5,254 nt of DNA from an uncultured Clostridium sp. (lineage in GTDB: Bacteria > Bacillota > Clostridia > TANB77 > CAG-508). The notes under the pieces are model-generated. The model ran no database searches. It had not been told where the DNA came from and worked only from the letters and a program-made list of their open reading frames with translations. The position numbers were made by a program, and so were the translations under genes. The stretch covers positions 1-5,254 of the forward strand of contig USQA01000091.1 in NCBI GenBank assembly GCA_900556695.1. Reading direction: 5' to 3'. Below are positions 1 to 5,082 of the stretch, in pieces (the first letter of the stretch is position 1; every line of letters begins with the position of its first letter).

Positions 1-1168
1 CAATAACATTATCAAAATTTAGTAAAGCATGTGCAAAATCATCTAATAAATTTTTAGTTCTACTGTATGTATGAGGTTGGAATACAACCCAAGATTTATT
101 ATATTTTTTGTTCATTAAAGATTTTGCTGTTGCAATTATTTCTGTAGGATGGTGACCATAATCATCATAGACACTGGCTTTATTTGCTATTTTTCCTTTA
201 AATTCAAATCTCCTATGAGCACCTGTGAATTTTGATAATGCTAATTTTATAGAAGATTTGTCAATTCCATATTCTGTACAAACTGCTATACAAGCTAAAG
301 CATTTAATACATTATGCATTCCTGGTACAGATAATTTAATTCTATCAAAAAATTCATCATTATGATATACGTCAAATTCAGCAAATCCATCATTATCAAA
401 TACAATATTTACAGCAAAGAAATTTGTTTTCTTATTTGTTATTCCATATGTAATTGTTTTAGCAGTGGTATGTGATTGTAAGTCTAAGCAATTTGAATCA
501 TCACCATTTAATATTAATAATCCATCATTAGGAAGTAATTTTACATATTTAATAAAAGCATTTTTTATATTATCAAAAGTTTTAAAATAATCTAAATGAT
601 CGTTATCGATATTTAAAATAATCTCAGCCTTAGGACTAAATTTTAAGAAACTTTCTACATATTCACATGCTTCTATAATAAAATGTTCACTATTACCGAT
701 TTTATAATTTCCATTAATTTGTTTTAGAAAAGCGCCTACTTGAATACTCGGGTCTTTAAGAGCTTCTATAAAACAAAGTGAAATCATAGAAGTTGTTGTT
801 GTTTTTCCATGTGTACCAGAAATACAAATAGTATCCTTATAACATCTTGTAATTTCACCTAAAAAATCTGCTCTTTCGATTGTTGGAATATTTAGTTTTT
901 TAGCTTCAAGCATTTCAGGGTCAGTTTCTTTTATTGCAGCTGAATAAACAACTACATCAGAATTGGAAACATCTTCCAAATTATGACCAATTGTTACTTT
1001 TATTCCTTTTTCTTGTAACAATTTAACAGATTCGGAATTTGCACAATCAGAACCAGTTACCTTAAAGCCCCAATTAGTTAAGATAGCAGCTATGCCGCTC
1101 ATACTTACTCCGCCAATTCCAATCATATGTATATTTTTATATTTTTTTATATTATCTATATTAGGCAT
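1..1168 (-). CDS. murC: UDP-N-acetylmuramate--L-alanine ligase MurC (C-terminus off window)
   Basis: MurC is the cytoplasmic ATP-dependent ligase that adds L-alanine to UDP-MurNAc, the first amino acid of the peptidoglycan stem peptide. The reading frame is open for 389 codons from the ATG at 1168 and runs off the window edge; about 60-70 C-terminal residues should be missing, judging from the usual length near 450-460. Visible motifs are the N-terminal nucleotide-binding loop IGIGGVSMSG (residues 16-25), the P-loop GTHGKTTTTS (118-127), EACEY (166-170), NIDNDHLDYF (186-195), PGMHNVLNAL (282-291), FTGAHRRFE (314-322), DDYGHHPTEI (335-344) and FQPHTYSRT (363-371). These identify MurC rather than MurD/E/F. 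The start is fixed by an AAAAGGAGAG ribosome binding site six bases upstream. It is divergent from spoVG and has its own promoter. No frameshift or missing key motif is seen in the visible part. Confidence 0.96.
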   Translation of the reverse strand, partial: MPNIDNIKKYKNIHMIGIGGVSMSGIAAILTNWGFKVTGSDCANSESVKLLQEKGIKVTIGHNLEDVSNSDVVVYSAAIKETDPEMLEAKKLNIPTIERADFLGEITRCYKDTICISGTHGKTTTTSMISLCFIEALKDPSIQVGAFLKQINGNYKIGNSEHFIIEACEYVESFLKFSPKAEIILNIDNDHLDYFKTFDNIKNAFIKYVKLLPNDGLLILNGDDSNCLDLQSHTTAKTITYGITNKKTNFFAVNIVFDNDGFAEFDVYHNDEFFDRIKLSVPGMHNVLNALACIAVCTEYGIDKSSIKLALSKFTGAHRRFEFKGKIANKASVYDDYGHHPTEIIATAKSLMNKKYNKSWVVFQPHTYSRTKNLLDDFAHALLNFDNVI

Positions 1169-1174
1169 AATAAA

Positions 1175-1184
1175 CTCTCCTTTT
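1175..1184 (-). promoter_or_regulatory. Ribosome binding site of murC
   Basis: Read on the minus strand this is AAAAGGAGAG, with six bases before the ATG at 1168. It settles the start codon of murC, whose next in-frame ATG codes for residue 15, just ahead of the nucleotide-binding loop. Confidence 0.85.
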
Positions 1185-1197
1185 ACATAACAGGTAG

Positions 1198-1226
1198 ATT
1201 ATATAATTATATTTATAAAATTTCAA
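1198..1226 (-). promoter_or_regulatory. Sigma-A promoter of murC
   Basis: On the minus strand a TTGAAA -35 box (1226-1221) and a perfect TATAAT -10 box (1203-1198) are separated by exactly 17 bases. The predicted start is near 1191, which gives a short leader of about 23 bases that just includes the ribosome binding site. The boxes are read from sequence; promoter activity is inferred. The region is so AT-rich that chance matches occur, but the spacing and the position relative to murC are ideal. Confidence 0.78.
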
Positions 1227-1359
1227 TACTTTGTAAGAAATTTATAATATAATTAATATCAAATTTTAAATATATAAACATTATATTATATTAAAAAAAT
1301 ATATAAATGTTGTATGGGAATATATAAATAAAACTAAAATAATTTTTTTGTAAAAAAAA
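1227..1359. other. Extremely AT-rich tract between the divergent murC and spoVG promoters
   Basis: By hand count only about a dozen of these 133 bases are G or C. No open reading frame, RNA gene or convincing hairpin is seen. In Bacillus subtilis an AT-rich segment upstream of the spoVG promoter increases its activity and is bound by AbrB; this tract has the equivalent position, so an UP-element or repressor-binding role is a reasonable inference. Nothing in the sequence proves it. Confidence 0.45.
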
Positions 1360-1388
1360 GAAGGAAAAACATTTTTTATGAAGAATAA
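1360..1388 (+). promoter_or_regulatory. Sigma-H-type promoter of spoVG
   Basis: The -35 element GAAGGAAAA (1360-1368) fits the sigma-H consensus RnAGGAwWW at every position. The -10 element GAAGAATAA (1380-1388) fits RnnGAATww at every position. The 11-base spacer equals that of the B. subtilis spoVG promoter as I remember it. The start should lie near 1394-1396, leaving a leader of about 64 bases. spoVG is a classical sigma-H gene, so context and motif agree. No good sigma-A promoter with correct spacing is found closer to the gene. Confidence 0.75.
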
Positions 1389-1394
1389 TATAAA

Positions 1395-1422
1395 TGTACA
1401 TAAGATTAAACTAATATGTACA
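1395..1422. repeat. Paired TGTACA palindromes in the spoVG leader
   Basis: TGTACAT (1395-1401) and ATGTACA (1416-1422) form a perfect 7-base inverted repeat with a 14-base gap. Each arm contains the self-palindrome TGTACA, so the two copies are also direct repeats 22 bp apart, about two helical turns. They begin at the predicted transcript start. Either an operator for a dimeric regulator bound twice on one face of the helix, or a weak leader hairpin, is possible. The regulator is unknown. Confidence 0.5.
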
Positions 1423-1442
1423 AAATATATTAAAACTTAAGG

Positions 1443-1451
1443 AAGGCGGTG
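1443..1451 (+). promoter_or_regulatory. Ribosome binding site of spoVG
   Basis: AAGGCGGTG differs from the anti-Shine-Dalgarno complement AAGGAGGTG at one base. It sits seven bases before the ATG at 1459, which fixes the start and suggests strong translation. Confidence 0.85.
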
Positions 1452-1458
1452 CACTACA

Positions 1459-1743
1459 ATGCAAATAACAGATGTACGTTTAAGAAAAGTTAATTCAGAG
1501 AACAGAATGAAAGCTGTTGCTTCTGTAACATTCGATAATGAATTCGCAGTTCACGATATCAAAGTTATCGAAAGCCAAAATGGATTATTTATAGCTATGC
1601 CAAGCAGAAAAACTCCAAACGGAGAATTCAGAGATATAGCTCATCCAATCAATGCTGAAACTAGAGAAAAAATTCAAAAAGCTATATTAGAAGCTTATGA
1701 AGCTCCTGAAGAAGCTTCTGAAACAGAAGAATCAGCAGAATAA
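1459..1743 (+). CDS. spoVG: SpoVG, nucleic-acid-binding regulator
   Basis: SpoVG is a small conserved cytoplasmic protein. In Bacillus it affects asymmetric division and cortex formation during sporulation, and in Staphylococcus, Listeria and Borrelia homologues it binds DNA or RNA and acts as a global regulator. The 94-residue product matches the family over its whole length: ITDVRLRKV (residues 3-11), RMKAVASVTFD (16-26), VHDIKVIE (31-38), NGLFIAMPSRKTPNGEFRD (41-59) and HPIN (62-65). The C-terminal tail (about 82-94) is strongly acidic, as in relatives. It follows a sigma-H-type promoter and a strong ribosome binding site and is closed by its own terminator, so it looks monocistronic. Codons such as ATC, AAC and CGT are more frequent here than in the downstream genes, which fits high expression. 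SpoVG also occurs in non-sporulating bacteria, so the gene alone does not prove spore formation. Confidence 0.97.
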   Translation: MQITDVRLRKVNSENRMKAVASVTFDNEFAVHDIKVIESQNGLFIAMPSRKTPNGEFRDIAHPINAETREKIQKAILEAYEAPEEASETEESAE

Positions 1744-1752
1744 TTTATAAAT

Positions 1753-1780
1753 AAAAAAGACACTTTAAAGTGTCTTTTTT
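1753..1780 (+). terminator. Intrinsic terminator after spoVG
   Basis: A perfect 28-base palindrome has the core GACACT-TTAA-AGTGTC (1759-1774) flanked by six A before and six T after. The hairpin ends in a T-run, nine bases after the spoVG stop. The A-run makes it symmetric, so it could also stop minus-strand transcription. It isolates spoVG from pth. Confidence 0.92.
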
Positions 1781-1797
1781 TATATTATAAGAAAGAC

Positions 1798-1826
1798 TTG
1801 AAAAAAAGCTAAAAAAAAGGTAAAAT
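1798..1826 (+). promoter_or_regulatory. Upstream sigma-A promoter (P1) of the pth cluster
   Basis: TTGAAA (1798-1803) and TAAAAT (1821-1826) lie exactly 17 bases apart. The start should be near 1833. No real gene begins between this promoter and pth: an AGGAGA at 1834-1839 is followed only by an ATG at 1861 that reaches a stop after three codons. P1 therefore probably gives a longer leader for pth. Confidence 0.6.
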
Positions 1827-1906
1827 AGAAAATAGGAGATTTAAAAAAAGATTAAAATTTATGATAAATTAATTGTAAAAAATATTAATAATAGTAAATA
1901 AAAAAC

Positions 1907-1935
1907 TTGAAAAAAAGGCAAAAACAATGTAAAAT
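1907..1935 (+). promoter_or_regulatory. Proximal sigma-A promoter (P2) of the pth cluster
   Basis: TTGAAA (1907-1912) and TAAAAT (1930-1935) are 17 bases apart. The start should be near 1942, about 25 bases before the pth ATG and just ahead of its ribosome binding site. It is the likely main promoter for pth and the genes behind it, since no terminator is seen before mutS. Confidence 0.7.
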
Positions 1936-1952
1936 AGTAAGAAGTAAAAAAG

Positions 1953-1959
1953 AAGGAGA
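1953..1959 (+). promoter_or_regulatory. Ribosome binding site that decides the pth start
   Basis: AAGGAGA stands seven bases before the ATG at 1967. A longer in-frame reading from the TTG at 1907 is possible on paper, but that TTG is part of the P2 -35 box and its 20 extra residues are not seen in Pth proteins. Confidence 0.88.
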
Positions 1960-1966
1960 CGAAAAA

Positions 1967-2524
1967 ATGTATTTAATAGTAGGATTAGGAAATCCAGAAG
2001 AAGAATACAGTAAAACAAGACACAATATGGGATTTAACACTATAAACAAATTAGCAAAGCAATATAATATAGAAATAAATAAAAGTAAATTCAAATCATT
2101 GTATGGCAATGGAATTATAGAAAAAGAAAAAGTTATATTATTAAAACCTCAAACATATATGAATTTAAGTGGAACTGCTATAAAAGAAGTAATGGATTTT
2201 TATAAAATAAATAAAGAAGAACTAATAATTATTTATGATGATATAGATATAGAACCAGGAATTATAAAAATTAGAAAAAAAGGTGGACCAGGAACTCATA
2301 ATGGAATGAAATCAGTTGTTAATGAAATAAAAACTCAAGACTTTACTAGAGTTAGAGTAGGAATAGGAATGCCATCAAACAAATCAGATTTAATTAATTA
2401 TGTTATAGGGAAAATATCAAAAGATGATATTGAAAAATTAGAAGATGGAACTACTAAAGCAAAAGATGCTTTAATTGAAATTATAAAAAATGGTGTAGAT
2501 ACAGCAATGAATAAATTTAATTAG
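1967..2524 (+). CDS. pth: Peptidyl-tRNA hydrolase
   Basis: Pth cleaves the ester bond of peptidyl-tRNAs released early from ribosomes, recycling tRNA in the cytoplasm; it is normally essential. The product is 185 residues, a usual length for the family. It opens with YLIVGLGNP (2-10) and has TRHNMGF (17-23) with the catalytic histidine at 19, KPQTYMNLSG (60-69), YDDIDIEPG (90-98) with the aspartate at 91, and KGGPGTHNGMKS (105-116) with the asparagine at 112. N9, M65 and N66 match the other known substrate-contact positions (numbering by analogy with E. coli N10, H20, M67, N68, D93, N114). The start at 1967 is chosen by the ribosome binding site and the family N-terminus. It is the first gene of a tight cluster, and the next start is 15 bases after its stop. 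In many Clostridia pth follows spoVG-glmU-prs, but here glmU and prs are absent from between them. Confidence 0.97.
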   Translation: MYLIVGLGNPEEEYSKTRHNMGFNTINKLAKQYNIEINKSKFKSLYGNGIIEKEKVILLKPQTYMNLSGTAIKEVMDFYKINKEELIIIYDDIDIEPGIIKIRKKGGPGTHNGMKSVVNEIKTQDFTRVRVGIGMPSNKSDLINYVIGKISKDDIEKLEDGTTKAKDALIEIIKNGVDTAMNKFN

Positions 2525-2539
2525 AAAAGGAAGGAAAAT

Positions 2540-3724
2540 ATGACAGAATTATATATACAAACAATAAATAATAAAAAAGAAATAGCATTAGTCGAAAATG
2601 GAAAATTAATAGAATATTATGAAGAGGAAGATTCTATAGAAAGAAAAGAAGGAAATATATATATAGGAATTGTAAAAGATATTATAAAGGGAATGCAATC
2701 AGCATTTGTTGATATAGGAACAGAAAAAAATAGTTTTATACATTTAAAAGATATTCTACCTAAAGTAGATGAAAAAAAACAAAAATATGATGAAAGCATA
2801 GATATTTCTCAAGTGGCAAAACAAGGTCAAAAATTATTAGTACAGGTGAAAAAAGATAGTAACGAAAAAAAAGGAGCTAGAGTATCAACTCATATTAATT
2901 TACCAAATAAATATATTGTTTTTATGCCAAATACAGATATTGTTACAGTTTCACAAAAAATAGAAGATGAAAAAGAGCAACAAAGATTAATAAAACTTGT
3001 AAAAGAAAATTTAAGCAAAGGAAATGGTGCTATAATAAGAACTTCAGCAGAAGGAAAAGAAAAGGAAATTATTGAAGATATAAAAAATATAGAAAACAAA
3101 TGGAATAAAATAATACAAACAAGTATTAATCCAAACCAAGATAAGTCACAATTGTTATATAAAAGCGAAGATATAGTAGAAAAAATATTAATAGATTTAA
3201 CAGATAAAGTTATAAATGAAATAATAGTAAACGATAAAAAAGAATACAAAAGAATAGAAGAATTAAAAAAAGAAAATAAAGAATATACAAATATAAAACT
3301 TGAAATACAAGAAGGAGAAAATTTATTTGAAAAAATTAATATAGAAAAACAAATAGCAAAATCACAAAATAGAAAAGTATGGCTTAAATGTGGAGGATTT
3401 ATAACAATAGATAAAACAGAAGCATTAACAGCAATTGATGTAAATACAGGAAAATATACAGGAAATAAAAATTTAGAGCAAACAGTATTTAAAGTAAATA
3501 AAGAAGCTACAATAGAAATAGCAAAACAAATAAGATTAAGAGATATAGGTGGAATTATAATTATTGATTATATAGACATGAAGAAACAAGAAGATCGAGA
3601 ACAAATAGAAGAAATATTAAGAGAAGAATTAAAAAAAGATAGGACAAAAACACAAGTAGAAGGATTTACCAATTTAGATTTAATGGAACTAACAAGAAAA
3701 CACATATGTAGCCATAAAGGCTAG
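2540..3724 (+). CDS. rng: RNase E/G family ribonuclease, short form without zinc-link domain
   Basis: This is a cytoplasmic endoribonuclease of the RNase G/E family, which cuts single-stranded AU-rich RNA and takes part in rRNA or mRNA processing. The 394-residue product has an S1-like RNA-binding region (about 37-118, with GNIYIGIVKDI and AFVDIG), a 5'-sensor segment (GAIIRTSA, 163-170, with R167/T168) and a DNase-I-like catalytic part. The two metal-binding aspartates are present at D300 in AIDVNTG and D343 in IIDYIDM. The protein ends soon after LDLMELTRK (379-387), where E. coli RNase G (489 residues) and RNase E continue into the CPxC zinc-link and the small domain. Those parts are absent, and only 13 bases separate the stop from the next gene, so no remnant is left. 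The short tail contains H388, C390 and H392. An AAGGAAGG ribosome binding site (2527-2534) precedes the ATG by five bases. Family assignment is secure; the exact substrate is not. Confidence 0.9.
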   Translation: MTELYIQTINNKKEIALVENGKLIEYYEEEDSIERKEGNIYIGIVKDIIKGMQSAFVDIGTEKNSFIHLKDILPKVDEKKQKYDESIDISQVAKQGQKLLVQVKKDSNEKKGARVSTHINLPNKYIVFMPNTDIVTVSQKIEDEKEQQRLIKLVKENLSKGNGAIIRTSAEGKEKEIIEDIKNIENKWNKIIQTSINPNQDKSQLLYKSEDIVEKILIDLTDKVINEIIVNDKKEYKRIEELKKENKEYTNIKLEIQEGENLFEKINIEKQIAKSQNRKVWLKCGGFITIDKTEALTAIDVNTGKYTGNKNLEQTVFKVNKEATIEIAKQIRLRDIGGIIIIDYIDMKKQEDREQIEEILREELKKDRTKTQVEGFTNLDLMELTRKHICSHKG

Positions 3725-3737
3725 AGAAAGGAAGAAA

Positions 3738-5081
3738 ATGAACGTAGGATTTATATCACTTGGATGTAGTAAAAATTTAATAGATACAGAAACAACAATT
3801 GGAATATTCAAAGAAAATAATTATAAAATTGTTAACAATGAAAAAGATGCAGATATAATAGTAATAAATACATGTGGATTCATTGATTCTGCAAAAGAAG
3901 AAGCAATTAATACAATTTTAGAAATGGCAGAATACAAGAAGAAAAGATGCAAATACCTAATTGTGATGGGATGTTTAGTACAAAGATATTATGATGAATT
4001 AGTAAGATTACTGCCAGAAGTTGACTTATTTATAAAAATAGATGAATATGATGATTTATGGGAGAAAATAAACAATTTAGTAAAGAAAGACATTGTAGAA
4101 GAAACTAAAACAAAAACTAGTCATAAAATAACTCAAATACCTAAAATGCCAATGTTTTTACAAGAACAATTTATGAATAGAACAATAACAACAGGAAGTA
4201 ATTTTGCATATTTAAAAATAGGAGAAGGATGTAGTAATAAATGTACATATTGCGCAATCCCATATATTAGAGGGCCATTTGTTAGCAGAAAAGAAGAAGA
4301 TATTATAGAAGAAGCAAAACAATTAGCTGAAAAAGGGATAACAGAATTAATTATTATAGCTCAAGATACAACTAAATATGGAGTAGATATATATGGAGAA
4401 AATAGATTAGCAGATTTAATTGAAAAACTAAGTAAAATAAGAAAAATCAAATGGATAAGATTTTTATATTCATATCCTGAAGGAATTACTGACGAACTAA
4501 TAGAAGTAGTAGCAAATAATAAAAAAGTAGCAAAATATTTTGATATACCTATACAACATATTTCAAATTCGATATTAAAAAGAATGAACAGAAAAACAAA
4601 TAAAGAAAATATAAAAAAACTAATAGAAAAAATAAGAAATAAGATACCTAATGTAACATTAAGGACAAGTTTAATTGTAGGATTTCCAGGGGAAACCAAA
4701 GAGGATTTTGAAGAATTATTAGAGTTTGTAGAAAAAACAAAATTTGATAAATTGGGAGTATTTATGTATTCTAAAGAAGATGGAACACCTGCTGCAAAAA
4801 TGCCTGACCAGGTGCCGGAGGATGTTGTAAAAGATAGATTTGACAGACTTTTAAGTTTGGTAAATAGCATCTCAAAAGAAAAAACAAAAGCTTTAGAAGG
4901 TAGTGTTCAGGAAGTTTTGGTAGAAGAAGTAAATAAAAAAATTCCGGGATATGTTTCAGGAAGATTAAGCAACAATTCAGTTGTACATTTTCCGGCTGAT
5001 GTATCTCTAATCGGAAGTCTTGTAAATGTTAAATTAGAAGAAGCAAAAGGTTTTTACTATATGGGAGAAATGGTGGATTAA
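3738..5081 (+). CDS. rimO: RimO-type methylthiotransferase with a MiaB-like C-terminus (apparent RimO-MiaB chimera)
   Basis: This is a radical-SAM methylthiotransferase binding two 4Fe-4S clusters. RimO methylthiolates an aspartate of ribosomal protein S12; MiaB makes ms2i6A in tRNA. The 447-residue protein has the N-terminal cluster cysteines C10 (GCSKN), C46 (NTCGF) and C79 (MGCL), and the radical-SAM triad C165, C169, C172 (GCSNKCTYCAIP). RimO signatures are GCSKNLIDTE, SYPEGITDELIE (245-256), YFDIPIQHIS (267-276) and FDKLGVFMYS (336-345). After about residue 345-360 the sequence changes to MiaB style: DQVPEDVVKDRF, LVNSIS, then a TRAM domain (about 382-446) with SGRLSNNSVVHF (407-418) and LIGSLVNVK (424-432). 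The RimO TRAM mark GRS..DAPE.DG is missing. Downstream lies mutS, the usual follower of miaB. The start has AAAGGAAG at 3727-3734. All six cluster cysteines are present, so enzyme function is plausible, but whether S12 or tRNA is the substrate cannot be decided here. Confidence 0.88.
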   Translation: MNVGFISLGCSKNLIDTETTIGIFKENNYKIVNNEKDADIIVINTCGFIDSAKEEAINTILEMAEYKKKRCKYLIVMGCLVQRYYDELVRLLPEVDLFIKIDEYDDLWEKINNLVKKDIVEETKTKTSHKITQIPKMPMFLQEQFMNRTITTGSNFAYLKIGEGCSNKCTYCAIPYIRGPFVSRKEEDIIEEAKQLAEKGITELIIIAQDTTKYGVDIYGENRLADLIEKLSKIRKIKWIRFLYSYPEGITDELIEVVANNKKVAKYFDIPIQHISNSILKRMNRKTNKENIKKLIEKIRNKIPNVTLRTSLIVGFPGETKEDFEELLEFVEKTKFDKLGVFMYSKEDGTPAAKMPDQVPEDVVKDRFDRLLSLVNSISKEKTKALEGSVQEVLVEEVNKKIPGYVSGRLSNNSVVHFPADVSLIGSLVNVKLEEAKGFYYMGEMVD

Positions 5082-5082
5082 T

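Larger units (their letters stand above)
1796..1937 (+). repeat. Direct repeat of a 33-bp promoter unit
   Basis: Positions 1796-1828 and 1905-1937 align without gaps at 29 of 33 bases, offset by 109 bp. Both copies begin ACTTGAAAAAAAG and end GTAAAATAG. The DNA between them is AT-rich and not obviously repeated, apart from a GGAGA-like site after each copy (near 1834-1839 and 1953-1959). This looks like an old duplication of a promoter and translation-start region, though low-complexity A-runs inflate the similarity. Confidence 0.6.

Noticed and set aside
1261..1320. Imperfect ACAT...ATGT hairpin in the AT-rich tract
   Set aside because: Pairing is almost entirely A-T with gaps, which is expected by chance at this composition.
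1310..1340. Possible sigma-A promoter TTGTAT / TAAAAT upstream of spoVG
   Set aside because: The spacer is 19 bases and the -35 box is weak; the sigma-H element closer to the gene fits far better.
1834..1872. Possible small peptide gene after promoter P1 (AGGAGA, then ATG at 1861)
   Set aside because: The ATG is more than 20 bases from the site and the frame stops after three codons.
1907..1966. In-frame N-terminal extension of Pth from a TTG at 1907
   Set aside because: The TTG is part of a well-spaced -35 box, it has no ribosome binding site, the extra 20 residues are lysine-rich and not part of Pth, and a strong site precedes the ATG at 1967.
1885..2109. Minus-strand open frame opposite the start of pth
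   Set aside because: Its product is low-complexity, rich in F, L, I and S, as expected from the complement of A-rich coding DNA; it overlaps the pth promoter and gene and has no ribosome binding site.
2617..3249. Two minus-strand open frames inside the RNase G gene
   Set aside because: They are antisense shadows of a clear family member with F/S/I-rich translations and no family resemblance.
3700..3740. Frameshift as the cause of the short RNase G
   Set aside because: Only 13 bases lie between the stop and the next gene, and no other frame there encodes a CPxC-containing continuation.
4361..4870. Minus-strand open frame of 169 codons inside the methylthiotransferase gene
   Set aside because: It mirrors conserved radical-SAM coding sequence and translates to a hydrophobic low-complexity product. 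Its apparent membrane character comes from complementing A-rich codons.
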